Source: Ostrinia nubilalis (lineage: Eukaryota; Arthropoda; Insecta; Lepidoptera; Crambidae). From it: a stretch of 64,000 nucleotides of DNA. This document shows, piece after piece, positions 33,923 to 46,757 of the stretch (within the stretch, counting starts at the first letter, position 1; every line of letters begins with the position of its first letter). The position numbers and the translations under genes were made by a program. The notes below the pieces were generated by a model that saw only the letters and a list, made by a program, of their open reading frames with translations, was not told the origin of the DNA and made no database searches. Location of the stretch: assembly GCF_963855985.1 (NCBI RefSeq), contig NC_087097.1, positions 4,869,001 to 4,933,000 on the forward strand, written 5' to 3'.

Positions 33923-35159
33923 ATGTATACAAAGGACGTTTTCATTCAAGTAATAATGATCTCAAATGAGCAAGATACACGCTATAATAAACAATGAAAA
34001 TAAATAATAATTTGGAAAAAAAAATGTTATTATACATATTTCCAAAAATACAAAGCTTGTCTACAAAATACTTGTTATTGCCACGAAATAAACCATTTAG
34101 CAAGCAAACACGCTGTACGAATAACAGCACAGCCCAAAAGTACCTAATCGCCGTGACCAGTAAGTAAACGGCAACCCTTCGGCGCCCACGCGAAATTACA
34201 GTGCAAAAAAATAAAAATCCCCGAACTCCATTAGAAACAAAAATAAATTGAATTACAACACGATCGACATTTTCGATTTGGAGCCCTAACTCAATTAGAC
34301 GGGAGCGCTGATGGAAAAATAAAATAAATACGAGGAACAAAAAAAATTAAAACAAAAAAGAGTCCAGATATAATTTGAAATATCTCCGTAAATGCAAAGT
34401 GCGAGTGCTGTTATTTTATTCAAATGAGGGCGAACTTTTTTTTCAACCCTTTCTCTCGACGCCATCAAAGTGGCCTGATATTCAATTAAAAAAAAGAAGA
34501 GCGACGGGCGGCGACTGAAAATTAATCAGAAAAAATGCTTTTAACTAGATCTACATTTTAATGAAATTATTATTGACGAGTATTACACAAATGGGCGTGC
34601 CCTTTTGTGAGATTGCGTTACTAATGCTTTGGGAGGTTTTTCTTTCGAAAAGAGGAGTGTTTCGGTTTTGTGTTAACATAAAATGTTAATTTTAGATAAT
34701 GTCTTTGCTTTGACGGTTTATTTTGGGGTCTGGCCTCATATTGTCTGGTTAAGACGCGAATTGAGGCGCACTTACCGGTTCAATTAGGCTTATCTCGCTT
34801 CATTTGCGTTCATTAATCACCGCTTGTAACGCTAATTAGGCGGCTGATAATTAGCAAATAACCTCAACGCCATGTATTAAGATGAGATGCTTTTACCGTT
34901 ACAGTATCAAGCACACAATGTAATGTGTTCGATAGGTAGACGTACTGAAAAACACTATTTATACAATACAAAGTAATTAAGTAATTTTTATTTAAATCAT
35001 GCTTCTTTTTCTGTCGTAAGGGTTCATTCACACTACACACAATCAACCGTAGACCGACAACTGTGTAATTATGTCATTACAACACGATTTTTTTTCTACA
35101 CATGAACTGATTCAAGCTTGAAATGTCCTAAAAAGAGTGAATAAAAACAACAGTGTGTT
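33923..35159. other. Non-coding; homeodomain-site-rich block
   Basis: No gene. At 34440-34870 several TAATTA/ATTA-type motifs and CG-containing stretches are packed together (for example CTAATTAGGCGGCTGATAAT near 34831). That is compatible with an enhancer but not diagnostic. Confidence 0.3.
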
Positions 35160-35245
35160 GAACCTTGTCTTTTACCTGTGAATCGAACCCAAAACTTTTA
35201 AGTTCACCACCGTCTCTGGCCACTAAGCCCAAGAAGGCGCTTCTA
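35160..35245 (-). repeat. tRNA-derived SINE remnant
   Basis: Minus strand: A-box-like GGCTTAGTGGCCAGAGA and B-box GGGTTCGATTC with roughly tRNA-like spacing. The arms do not pair well enough for a working tRNA. Confidence 0.4.
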
Positions 35246-35409
35246 ACGGTTATTAGCTAATATGTAGTAAGAAATCTTGATTCACCAAGTGTCTGGGACA
35301 GAGAAGCCAGTAAGATAAGATTAACATGAAAATAGTAAGTAATAAAATAGAATGTATATTTTTAACGCTCGATAAAAATATGTTAATTGATAACCAAACA
35401 TACATGTGT

Positions 35410-35700
35410 TACGAGATCCGTAAACGAACTAAAGCTAAAGTCACTGACATAACCCGACGGATTAGCAAGCTGAAGTGGCAATGGGCAGGGCACATGTACG
35501 CAAAACTGACGGCCGATGGGGCAGCAAGGTTCTGGAGTGGAGGCAACGTAACGGAAAACGCAGCGCGGGACGTGCACCCACAAGGTGGACCAACGACCTG
35601 ATAAACGTAGCAGGAAGGTGCTGGATGCAGGCTACTAACCGTGCGATGTGGAAGTCATTGGGGGAGGCCTATGTTCAGCAGTGGACGTCCTATGGCTGAA
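35410..35700 (+). pseudogene. RTE-type LINE C-terminal fragment, near-complete tail
   Basis: Two overlapping frames together read 'RRISKLKWQWAGHM..', '..GRWGSKVLEWRQRNGKRS', 'AGRAPTRWTNDLINVAGR' and '..WKSLGEAYVQQWTSYG' then TGA. This is the best preserved tail of the RTE-type family that recurs through the window. A frameshift near 35505 and loss of the RT domain make it non-functional. Confidence 0.75.
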
Positions 35701-37230
35701 ATGATGATGCTGATGATAACCAAACCAAACTTCGGTTTGTCATAAAACAAATCGCGTTACCAAATATAAATTAACATAATATTTGCTACAATATTAAATA
35801 ATTCTTACCTACCCACGATCTATCACGGCCATTATCACAGCACTGACACAACAGCAAAACTAAGCCGGCCATCGCAATCACGCGCGTCCACCGAACAGAA
35901 TCGAATTAGGTAAGTAACAATTATTTTAAGGCACATCCACACGTCACCCGACTAACGGACACATATCACAAATTCACCGCTCCATGATAGAAGCATTAGT
36001 AGGCTTGTAATTTCAACGTCAACGTTCTAAGCATCATAATCACGCGGCATCATTCCAATATGCATATGAGGTCGTGAAAAGTGCTTTTCCGGATACAGAG
36101 ATTGGAATTAATTGTTGATCTCCATACTGGCGCGCGTTTACACCGTAAGTAAAGTCGCAAATTATTTGTATGGGATACAAGTCCGTCTACACTAAGCAAG
36201 CATTATTAGTGCAGGAGGATAATAACTTAAAAGGATATTAGTATTTTCTTAACATTAAATGATCATGAAACAAAGTAGGAACTAAAAGTTAGCCTAGAAG
36301 TTCTGGTCCTATGCATTAGTTAGTAGAACATTGTCAAGTGCCTTTGCTGGCTATAGAAGCTTCAATAAATATCCGAAAATAGTAGTGGCTACCCAGCGAA
36401 CTTAATTATTTAAAAAAACTATTATTTAGAATTTACCAAGTAACTATACCTTACCTTCTTTAAAAAATATTATCGCCTGCCACTGATTTCCTTTGTATAC
36501 GTAATTATTTGACTTGTGTAACAAAAATCATAGAACATTGATTAGAAAATTAAAATTAAAACATGAACTAAGTAAATCACAAACATCTTTTAAAGTATCC
36601 AACTCCGATTATACCTACACTACTACGTCACTGTCCAACTGAAAGATATATTTTGTCTACACTTTTACTTCACTGTCCAACTGAAAGAAAATTACAGTTC
36701 GGTGTAACAGCATTTCACGAGCAGGTCCGGCCGAACACATTATTATTCACCGCGGCACAAAATGAATTCGTTTTTATTCAAACTCAGAATGATGTAATTA
36801 AAATTTGAATACAAGATTAACTGAGAAAAAATTCAATATCCAATTTCCGAATGTTTCAGGATTTGATTAGTCAAAGGATTGGCCATTTTAATCGGCTTTA
36901 ATTACGATACGTTACATTGATTGATCGATATTTCGAATTGGCAAATCACATAATCTAAATACCCTGGTATTAAGTTATTGAAACATTTAATGAAAAAAAG
37001 TATGAGTAGCTTTAAGCATTTTCATGTAACTAAAGCATGTAATGCTTTAAGTAGGTTTTAATTTTCATGGGCTCATTTATATTGGAAAATCCGGAAAACT
37101 CATTATATTAGTTAGATCTATTTAAAGTGCGTTACAAACTTTTAGTTTTACTAATGTCAATTTAATCCACAAGCAGTAAACTTTGTTCTACTCCTCCCTA
37201 CATATGATTTTGTGGGCAGAAAGAAATCTC
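35701..37230. other. Non-coding with a short tandem duplication
   Basis: A segment of about 40 bp containing CACTGTCCAACTGAAAGA is tandemly duplicated at about 36629-36690. No gene recognised. Confidence 0.4.
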
Positions 37231-37428
37231 TACACTGAAAAAGATGTTTGGCTACAGCTTACACAAAAAAGTGACTGGCGAACTACTTAAGTGTTAACTA
37301 TAACCAAACCAAGTCTAGCTCACTACAGAATTATTTGTTTGATTTACACAACCTTTTGTTCCTCATAACCAAAGTGTTCGGTGGTCACTTTTGTTGTGTA
37401 AGCAGTAACCAAAAATTTTTTCAGTGTA
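37231..37428. mobile_element. 198-bp MITE with TA borders and long TIRs
   Basis: TACACTGAAAAA at the left and TTTTTTCAGTGTA at the right begin imperfect inverted repeats of about 60 bp (TTTGGxTACxGCTTACACAA...GTGACxxxCGAAC). Both ends carry TA, the Tc1/mariner duplication. It is non-coding. Confidence 0.75.
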
Positions 37429-38385
37429 TTTTTTTTATTTCCTGAAGTAGAAGTTTCGTTTTCCAGCCTGTTCTTTACGCCTTGTTTAATACGCAAAGTT
37501 TGGTTTTAAGTTTTCTTCAAAATGTGTAACAAATCTTTTTTTTTATAGTCTCTCTCAATCTCTACAATAACTTTCCCTCATATAAAACTAACTAGGTTAA
37601 AGTTTATTTTTAAAGCACTTTGTTGACCTATTGTCGGCTTTTAAATAAATTGCTTATTACTGGCAGCCAACTAAAACCGGTAAGTAACTCTGGGACCTTT
37701 CATTTGATATAAAAATGCTTTGACATCGGCGAGGGGTAATTGAAGCGACAGCCCTGCCTCAATGAAGCCCATTGCGTAGGGCGACCAAATTATTGAGTTT
37801 GGTGGACAAAAATAGTTTTTCATTTTGCCCCACACTGACTTACTGAAACGGTCACGAGTGAGACTTAACCTTGGCACACTTTTTGCCTTTTGTTGCGTAT
37901 ATAAATAAGTTAATTAATAATAAAATACGTACACAAAAAGCTTGCGAATACAGTTAGAAAATGATTTATAGTTTCAATTATTAAGAACATTTCTACTTTC
38001 AGCTATCAAAATGAACTAGAAATAAAATTATTATTCGTGTTATTTTGTTTCTGTAATGGAATGCTTTTGAAAATTAATAGGGCTCATTATGGCAACTATT
38101 TATTTTATTATGCTTTTGAATGTGACCATTTCAAATATTTCAAGATAAGTATTATCAATTTAAATTATTTTCATCATTACTACTGCTACTAAAATCTACT
38201 CTATTTATTAATTCAGTTAACCATGCTTCAAAACTGAGTTGAAAGTTTGCATAATTAGATAATTATTAACGGTTTAGATAGATTGAAAAACTTATTTAAC
38301 ATAGCGTATTGCGTTAATTTCCGTATTACTAGTAAAAATCAAAAAACTGTCTTCTTCTATCAAAGAATCAGATCACAAAGTCAAA
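37429..38385. other. Non-coding, no gene recognised
   Basis: AT-rich. A segment at 37570-37660 weakly resembles the LINE 3'-UTR type of 6838-7000. Nothing firm. Confidence 0.35.
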
Positions 38386-38640
38386 GTCAAAATTTATTTA
38401 TTTGTAGAGACTATTTAAATAGTATTTTGCTCTTGAGGAGCCTCTCTACATGTCTCATAATCTTTTTACACTACCAGCGCTTCGAGACCAACATTGGCAA
38501 GTGCTGAGAAAAAACGCCGCAACAAACTCAATCACCATGCACTGTCTGCCGGTTCTTCTTCTTATCGTGTCGAAACAAACCTACACAGTGTCAGCCCAAG
38601 ACCGCTACAAGAGTGTCTGCCGGTTAATATAAATAAATAG
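38386..38640 (-). mobile_element. LINE 3'-end fragment
   Basis: Minus strand: GTTTGTTGCGGCGTTTTTTC, then CTCAGCACTTGCC, ending AATAAATAAATTTTGACTTT, a form I associate with lepidopteran CR1/L2-like LINE tails. 5'-truncated and non-coding. Confidence 0.5.
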
Positions 38641-39937
38641 AAATAGCGGTAGTAGGTAAAGCAGACCATCCCCCAAAAATCACTCGGCCAGCAACGCACG
38701 CGTCAAATAGACGGCGCACATAAATCTAGGAGGCCATAATAGCTGGCTCACTCAAATCTACGCTGGCTCGAAAGCCGGATTTCTACCTCCGTAATACACT
38801 TAAAACGCCTCGGCTTAAATCATCGTCATCGTTTGTTGAACAAGACTCTCCGGTCACATATCAGGCCGGCGACGGCCCCCCAACTGACCCACCCCCCAGA
38901 CAACCCCCTCTATAATTTTCGACGGAGCCCCTCTGTAGGCATAGATTTCTGGTCTCACAAGGTTTTGTGCGATGTATAAAGTAATAGTGTATACTGTATG
39001 TATCTTTGGTGCAAGCCAATAAGGGAGCCTCTGTCGTCCTGCCTGTGTATTTGCAGGCGGGTTTTGATTTCGGCAGGCTTCTAAATAGAAATACGAGGTA
39101 GTAATTTGGGAAACTGTAGATCATGAAATTGCATATGACTTGCATATGAATTGGAGTTAAAACTATGCAAAATGTCAGGTCAAAATTGAACTCTCGAGAT
39201 AATATTTTTGAAGGTAATTAAGTAATGACAGTATATGGGATAATGACAGGAAAGAGTGCAAGATTCACATGTTGATTAACTTTCAAACTTTAAGAAGAAA
39301 ATTAACGGAGAAAGAAAAGGATTTAAATAAAAGCATAAGGTTAAACTGTATTTCCAATGTTGATGAGTAAATGCCAAAATTCGAGTAGGTACCTACTTGA
39401 TCCAAAATCTTTATTACTTCTGAGCGGAAAATCAAACGTTAACTCCGACGCAAATTCAAATAGTTTTCAATACAGCAATATCAAATAAAACCACAATATT
39501 CAATGTTACTCGTTCTTGTTCGCTAATCAACAGTTATAAATAGTATCAATTAACCTCTTGTAAACAGCTTAAATTAATGCAATCGTTCTCGCTTACCCGA
39601 CCGCGCAGGCGGGGGTAATGTCGAAGCCGTAACTTCGTGCTAGTACTACATAATAAACTCCTTTACAACCGACCTTAAAAATATGTGTACAATTTCGGTC
39701 TTATGTCGAAGGAATTAAGGTTTAGTTTAAGGGTACTTGTGGACTGGTCTTTGAGGTCAACTGTACGTATACAGAGTGGGTGCGCGGGCGCCGGTGGCAC
39801 GTCACCACCGATTTATGTTGGAAATTCGAGCGCTAGCACCATTTTTGTATATAACTGGATCTAGCAGGGTTGGCAGTTACTTTCATGAGTTTTAATTATA
39901 ATTCAATTAAGTAACTAAATTCAGTGGCCAACCGGCC
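38641..39937. other. Non-coding, no gene recognised
   Basis: Includes a CCCC-rich patch near 38874-38910. No exon recognised on either strand. Confidence 0.4.
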
Positions 39938-40010
39938 ATTGTGGAAATCTTTGGGGGAGGCCTTTGTCCAGCAGTGGACGTCATTTGGCTGAAACGAACG
40001 AACGAGTGCA
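39938..40010 (+). mobile_element. RTE-type LINE terminal fragment
   Basis: Only the last codons survive ('WKSLGEAFVQQWTSFG' then TGA) plus the ACGAACGAACGA end. A very short 5'-truncated copy. Confidence 0.65.
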
Positions 40011-40950
40011 TACGCAATGATATGCACTGAATCTTCACTGAGTTCACTGAAAACTTTTTGATGAAAACCGCCCTTTTTCTGAAGAGTTCCCAATTCTCAA
40101 CGTTTTCAGTGGAATATATGCTGGTATTTACATGACAGAATAATGCTGAATTCTGAACTTTGACACTGAAAACTGCAGATGAAAGAAACAAGACGCATTC
40201 TTTTAACTTTCAAGACATACCTACGACATATGACAGGTCTAAAGGTGAATTTTGTTACACTTAGCTTTGTGGCGGTTTAATTTTTAATCTGATGAGCACT
40301 GTTTTGCATTCACATGTTCTGCTTACCACTTTGGCCATTCCTCTCACAGTAAATTAATTAAGCACAAGGAGGAATGCTTTTTATTTGCAAGACATAAGAC
40401 TGTAAAACCTAATCATAATCAGGAATTTTAGGTCTGAAGATGAGTAACCAATTGTTTTGCATTCATTTGATGTTACGATGTTGTGCTTTCCACTTTGGCC
40501 ATACCTCACAGTAAATTAAGTCCAGTCAGCGGTCCCAAATAGAAATGGCCACTCGCAGCCCTGCCCCGACCGGCTTCTATCGACGGTAGATTTATTCCCG
40601 CTGCGTTGTGATTTGCGAGACATTATGATAAGTGGGCGAACGGCACCCGAGCAATTAGAACACAGGCAAATTAAACAAATTTAATTCATGCAGAGACAAA
40701 GTTACGTCGCTGCTTTTTGCGATTTTTCGGTAATAGCACACGATACCTCATAAAAATTTATTCTCAAAAAAAAATAACTGTTCTGAAAAACGTTGAATTT
40801 ACCCTTTTCAATTGTAGGTCACGGGTACTGCCATCCGTACGTAAGTGGCAATGGCAATAAAAAATCATACAAAATGGATGACTTAAAAGTCACTGTCTAA
40901 ACTCTATTAAAATAAAAGAAAATCAAAGATAGAAACTTTTTTACAAGAAT
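40011..40950. other. Non-coding with an imperfect direct repeat
   Basis: Two blocks (about 40293-40360 and 40450-40520) share TGTTTTGCATTCA, a CACTTTGGCCAT motif and CTCACAGTAAATTAA in the same order about 155 bp apart. No gene. Confidence 0.45.
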
Positions 40951-41060
40951 ACTGGCTGTGCCCGCGACTTCGTACGTGTGAAAAACCCTTATAAGCTAGG
41001 GCTATAAAAATAATCCTATTCTCAGACCTACTGAATATACACACGAATCTTCGGAGGAGT
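40951..41060 (-). mobile_element. Degenerate Helitron-like fragment
   Basis: GCCCGCGACTTCGTACGTGTG resembles the hairpin end of the Helitron-like family read on the minus strand. CTAG is lost and the interior is largely unrecognisable. Confidence 0.35.
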
Positions 41061-41424
41061 TTTGTTGCAAAACCTCCACTGTGACACGAGTATGTTATAT
41101 CTTAGCTTAGCCTTAAATTATATTTTCAATTACTATTATAAGTTTATACACTTCGCATTGCTGACCCGAATTGAATCTTGGCGAGTGAAAACTAGGCCTG
41201 AATTGTATTACACTTTCTAGAGGTAGAACCAAACCGATGTGTAAATTGGAACGGCGCATATTGTTTAAGCGAGCAAATTAAATCGATGTAAGTAATTCCT
41301 AAATTTTAACAAAAATCTGATGGACGCTGTGACAAATGAAGTCTACCAAACCCATCAACCCGCCGACATAAGTCGTCGACTTTTGACATATTGTCAAAAG
41401 TCGTCGTAAGTAAAGTAAGTCGTC

Positions 41425-41700
41425 GACGCATGTTCGTTTCAGCCGAAAGACGTCCACTGCTGGACAAAGGCCTCCCCCAAGGAATTTCACGAAGACCGAT
41501 CCTGCACCGCTCGCATCCAGGCACCTCCCGCCACCTTCACCAGATCGTCGGTCCACCTAGTGGGAGGTCTACCCACGCTACGTCCTCCGGCTCGTGGTCG
41601 CCAGTCAAGAACTTTCCGGCGCATGATTCTTACGAAATACCAAGCCCCGGGCTTGATGCGTAGAGTCCTTTTAACACCGCTGCACCGTTGATTTTGAAAA
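41425..41700 (-). pseudogene. RTE-type LINE C-terminal fragment
   Basis: The minus strand reads 'MRRKVLDWRPRAGGRSVG', 'RPPTRWTDDLVKVAGGAW' and 'MRAVQDRSS', then decays before the usual 'VQQWTS' end. The frame is open for about 90 codons, making it one of the younger fragments. There is no RT domain. Confidence 0.7.
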
Positions 41701-42215
41701 TATCTCGTAAAGTCAAGACATTTTGTTTTGGATACTACTTTATAATGGTATTTCTCTAACATTTTATGTACCTACTTATTGTCAGTAAACAGCTTTCTAT
41801 AGATTTCAAATACTCATTATAAGCTTATCATCCACAAACTTATTTAGCATACTTATATCTCCCGGGTCCGTGTTCGAGTCCTAATTAAAGATAGTTTTCT
41901 TAATTAATTCAGAATCCGAGATAACTCTAATAAGGTTGAATCGGAATGAGTCAGTCCCACGCAGTTATAAATGCTCTCCCTGTGTAAAGATATTTGCAAC
42001 TTGAATTATTCATTATAATCAGTGCACTTACCGAGTCCCGTTTTATCCTATACAAATAAATGAGTTCCATAGTTGAATGTATAAACAAAGTTTAGGTTAC
42101 AGAAAGTGCTGTGGCGATTCTGTGTTTGATGAATTGAATTTGAATTATTTAAATAAAAAAAAATATAGGCACAACTTATTTCCACATCTTGATTATGATA
42201 ATGGAATTCTACTCA
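41701..42215. other. Non-coding, tRNA-like trace
   Basis: A B-box-like GTGTTCGAGTCC near 41871 hints at a SINE relic. No gene. Confidence 0.35.
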
Positions 42216-42218
42216 TAA

Positions 42219-42334
42219 GGCTGAGTAGCACCACCTAACTAACAGTAACTATGACGATAACCGGTGTTTTTTGTATGGAGTTTGACTTTTTTTTAACGTT
42301 TGTCAAAGTTAAAGTAAGATGGTGCAACCCAGCC
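42219..42334. mobile_element. Small PIF-type MITE (family with 46758-46875)
   Basis: Ends GGCTGAGTAGCACCACC and, on the other strand, GGCTGGGTTGCACCATC. Flanks are TAA (42216-42218) and CAA, a TAA duplication with one change. The interior includes TAACCGGTGTTTTTTGTATGG. Non-coding, 116 bp. Confidence 0.65.
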
Positions 42335-42337
42335 CAA

Positions 42338-44167
42338 GATTTTAAATATATTTTTTCTAACCATTGAATTAAATACTGTCTTTAAAATCTAAGAAGTTGT
42401 ATCTAGTTATTTAGAAGAAAAAAAGTTTATAAAAAATAAATGAAGAAGAAGAGTTACCTATCAATTTGCAATCAGTATTTCAGGAAAAATAAGTGATGGA
42501 ACTTAGTCTTTAAAATCTAGTTTAAAAAAAATATTATTGATAAACCTGCCTAGGTATAAATTACTAATGGAGGGAGGCACCCAAAAACCCCGTTAAGTAA
42601 GTTAAATATAGTTTTCTGCTAGGAGAAGATTCCATTAAATTACCAGTAGGTAATGTCGATTGTCGTGTATTTTTATGTTAACTTAGCTATCGTAAAAAAA
42701 TTTGTGTGCATTAAAATTAAGTAAGGTAAAGTTTTTACCTTACTTAAATAAGTACAAACAGATACATATTAAATTGCTTACAATTTTCATTCCGTTTCAG
42801 ATACATTTAAAGCTTGATGACAAAAACCTCGATCCCATTCGTAACCAACCCTCATGATTGATACGCTCAAAGTGTGTTATAATGAATCGCCGACTGCGAT
42901 TGACATTTTTTGGTTTAACTTAATTATTTACAAAATATTGAAAAACTCCGCGCGGTAGGCGAGTGGAGCGGCGAGGGTGAGAACGAGATTCGATTTCCAC
43001 TCGATTTGGATTTGAATGTTTAGTTTATTGGATTAATGAGGGGTTTTAGTGTTGTTAAGTGTAAGGGATGTAAATAAAATCATTTTAAAAATATTTAAAT
43101 GGTTTTGAGCTTAGGTGATAATATTATGTATCATGCGGCAGTAACAAATACAGAGATGAGGATAATTTGTAAGTAGTAAACTTTAGAATGTAAAGATATT
43201 GTCCTGTTAATTGTGACCTTCATGTCACAAAATAGAGTAGTATTGGTATCTAGCACTGCCCTTTTTCTTCTGACTATAAAGACAATTTCACCACAATAGT
43301 CGAGTGTTAGCGAGGTTTCGACTGTAGATTTAAAGCCTCGTACCTACATTACTTTGTCATAATGTGACAAAATAGCAAAACCAAATGAGCGGTAAAATTA
43401 ACCACTGTACTCGCGTGCATTTGTTTATTCTCGCTAGTTCGCGCGACACCGCCACAGAACGCCAATCAAACTCATCAACAAAACATGGCCGACATTTATT
43501 CGAGTGAAGCTACCTCGTAAACATGATCGTACGCAAATGAATGATAGAGTTATTTTATTTTTCAATTGTGCGCTGCGGTCCGGCCCGCCCCGTCCAAGAA
43601 TTAATATTGGCAGCGCGGCGCAACCGCGCCAATCTCTGCTCTTTCACTGAACAACATTTTTGTCCACTTTTTCTATTTCGCCGATAGTTTTTTGCGGTCG
43701 ATGACCGATGCCGCTTTTAATGGAGGCTGAGTTTTTTTAATGGGTTCGAGGAATGTAAGTTTTTGATGTCAAACGAGTGGACGGATCAAAGGGAAGGTTG
43801 CAAGTTCGCGCGCAACGAATTCAATGTTGTCTGCGGTTACCTTGTTCCGTTCAGGATTGGACGTCACGTTTTGAAGAATAACTGACAAAAATTTTAATTA
43901 CAAACGACAGCTTATAAGGCTATATATGTGGCATCTTATGCAGTTCAAATACATGGGTGCTACTTTAGCATATTTAGGTGCTATCAATTTGTATCACAGA
44001 TTAGAGAGAGTATGTAAAGTTGATAGCACTTTAGCCCATATTGTCCATTGATCCGTATTCTGACACAATCGTCGAAACTAGATTCAATACTGCGATTTGA
44101 ATTTTAATAATTAACTAGACTAATCAGGGCCATGTGGAGCTTGACAGAAATACCCACTTGTTTAACA
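42338..44167. other. Non-coding with CG-rich blocks
   Basis: CG-rich blocks at 42945-42990 and 43560-43650 are embedded in AT-rich sequence. No open frame with coding character. Confidence 0.35.
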
Positions 44168-44280
44168 TCGTTCGTTTCAGCCAAATGACGTCCAATTCTG
44201 GACAAAGACCTCCCCCAAGGTTTTCCACAGTGAACGGTTCTGCGCTGCCCGCATCCAGGCTCTCCCCGCGACCCTCACAT
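44168..44280 (-). mobile_element. RTE-type LINE terminal fragment
   Basis: Matches the conserved terminal 110 bp of the RTE-type family (the region encoding '..RAAQNRS..LGEVFVQNWTSFG'), with substitutions. Another fragment of the family, same strand, follows at 44386. Confidence 0.55.
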
Positions 44281-44385
44281 CAGTGTCATCAGCCAGTTTA
44301 ACATCAGTGCCTATATTTTCAAATTAGCAAGCCACTGACTCTATCCTAAAGAGAAGAGACCCAGACCTGTAACATCCCCGTTCAT

Positions 44386-44512
44386 CATCATTTCAGCCAC
44401 AGGGTGTCCACTGCTGAACATAGGCCTACCCAATGAATTCCAGATTGACCGGTTGGTAGCGACCTCCATCCAATGCCTTCCTGTTACCTTTGCGAGGTCG
44501 TCTGTCCCGTTA
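44386..44512 (-). mobile_element. RTE-type LINE terminal fragment
   Basis: Minus-strand frame 'GTDDLAKVTGRHWMEVATNR' then 'SIWNSLG'. It is separated from the piece at 44168-44280 by about 100 bp of unrelated sequence and repeats the same part of the LINE, so it is an independent insertion. Confidence 0.6.
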
Positions 44513-45640
44513 AAAGCATGCAAATAAAGGCCCACAAATATGAAATCGCTATTTGACAGGATCGAGCTCAAAATAGAGCTAATGTGTAATGAATTCTTTG
44601 AGTAGCCGTCGATGGGATGCGATTCCGGTGTTCACTTAGGGGCCCACTAATGAATTTATACGGGACACCGAGGATTTACAAACGCCGCGACTGGTAGAGG
44701 CTGGAATGATGTAACGGCATTTAAAAACATCATTTGCGCATTTTCAGGTAACATTTTTAATATTCCAAGATTTGGCGTGTCGTATTGTAATTTGTATTGT
44801 GCTTGATATGAATTTTTGGTACTTTTTACTCGGCTTTTAATTTTATTACTGTTTATACAAAAAGTGACTTGCGAAGTGAAATACCAACTGTAAACTGGTA
44901 AGATTAGAAAATAATTAGTAGGTAATCAACTTGTTTATTGTAAGTAATTTGATATTTATCCCATTTTACAATTACAAAAATTATTTCCCCGTAATATAAG
45001 AAACTCAGGTGAAAACAAACCATAAATCGTATAATCTTGAAAGAAGGAGAGTCAAAAATATAATAGTCCAGTTAACATAGTACCTCTAAAATAAAGGTTT
45101 ATGGTTGTTTTAATTTTCCGATCTCAAAGGAAAACTTTTTTCGTTAGAATGATTACCCTATTTAATGTTACCTATTGCACATAAACACTGTCATTTAAAT
45201 ACTTTCATAAAAATCTATAAAACGCAAGTGCCGCGTTCCACCCGCCATCATACCCGTATCGGCGCATTGTGAAGTGCAATTTATTTCGGGCAGATCGTGC
45301 TTTGAGGTGTATTAATACAATAACTGTTAATTTTTAATGGACGCTGCACTTTCTACGGCCGATTTGTGCGGTGACAATATTGAATGCGTTGTTGTGAAGT
45401 GGGAAATCATGTGAATGGTAAAATGTCTAGGTATTACGATTGACAGGCTGGATCTCAGTGCCCGTAGCCGTGTGATTTCTGATGAAGATGATGATGATAA
45501 TAATGTTCTTAGCCATGTGGTTCCTGATGATGATATTTTCATCATCATTATCATCAGGTCATTTAGTCTCTCTCTTTAGTCACTGCAGGAGCATGACCCT
45601 CTGTAATTCACCAGATGCAAATGAAGGATTTAGCCTACAC
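44513..45640. other. Non-coding, GAT-rich simple sequence
   Basis: A GATGATGAT-rich stretch at 45480-45555 creates spurious frames on both strands. No gene. Confidence 0.4.
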
Positions 45641-45750
45641 TCCCCACGATGCATGGCCAGACGGATTGGGGAGGATTTTACCAAGGAATCGAAACACAAA
45701 CCTCTGAATCTTGAGAGCTTCTCTCCAACCACTAGACTAAGGAGGCTTTA
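45641..45750 (-). repeat. tRNA-derived SINE-like remnant
   Basis: Minus strand: A-box-like TAGTCTAGTGGTTGGAGA and a weaker B-box TTTCGATTCC with tRNA-like spacing. It resembles Glu/Asp-type tRNA promoters but cannot form a clean acceptor stem. Confidence 0.35.
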
Positions 45751-46754
45751 TGTATTTGAATAATTAAAATGTGAATTTTCTGACCCAGATACTGACATCA
45801 GTTCGTCTAGGACTAGGTAAACACGGTGACACCTTATCCAGTTGTAAAAAGGTGTTATTTTTCAACAAAAACGTATATTCTGAAGAGCTGTTGACAAAAA
45901 ATAGTCAGTTTAACTCTTGCCCGATTTAATATTTCACCAGCAACAAATGCAACATGATAGTTTTGTCGCGTCGCTCTTGTCAATTAGCGGTCGGTCGCAA
46001 TGTTTAATAGGTTTGCGTTGTCGATGACAAGGCGGTGTTACAGCTTTTTGGGGTTTAAATAAATACTGTACCTGTACTGGTACTGCTAGAGTGTTGATTC
46101 GGATTAATTTTAAAGTTACCTTTCTGGGTTTTCGAAGCTGGCCGTTCTTGACCGTCCCATGTGTTGAAGAAATTGCTCTGTAGGCAGATATAGCTTCTAA
46201 GAAACTTTACTGTCAGAACACTTCTGACGCGACAGGATTAAACATAATGTAAAGCCTAGCCTGTCAAAAATTAGTAATTCGTACTGACCACTCTAGACAA
46301 GTAACAAAACGTGACAGTTGTATTTTCGAAAGGCCTTCGTTTCGGCGTTTTTTTAAGGAGTTACGTCGCTATGAGAATGGATGCGATTGTCAGAGCGATC
46401 CTGAATCCCTAGGTTACCAAATCTCTGAGTCTATAGGTTACCAATCCTCTAAGTTCCTACCCTAGGTTCCCTAGCCCCTAATCCTCTACAGCCCTAACCT
46501 ACAATAAGAGTAGAGCAGAATAACTTTGTCTCCTCGGCCCAAGTCCGGCAGACTGCACTGTCTTATAGCTACGTATTTCGCCTGACACCCGTATAATCCG
46601 CGTATATTTTAATTAAATTGATAGCATAGAGTAAGATGGGACAGAAGACCCATGCGAGGGGGCTGTAATTAGAGCACGGTTTGTCCAATAACGAAGAGGC
46701 CATTTCTTTGGTAGAGATGAGTTTTGACATGGCTTTAATTATTCAATTTAAAAC
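45751..46754. other. Non-coding, no gene recognised
   Basis: A short run of CCTA-rich imperfect repeats lies near 46430-46500. No coding evidence. Confidence 0.4.
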
Positions 46755-46757
46755 TAA

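Noticed and set aside
33767..33997. Frame reading '..GIRTRD..' suggesting a gene
   Set aside because: This peptide comes from translating a tRNA-like B-box and is a common artefact of SINE sequence. The same holds for 61679-61864.
33942..34340. 132-codon minus-strand frame rich in F, L, V and I
   Set aside because: Hydrophobic composition expected of reverse-translated AT-rich DNA; no signal-peptide logic, domain or splice context.
45480..45763. Methionine-rich coding frame
   Set aside because: It arises from a GATGATGAT simple repeat that opens frames on both strands.
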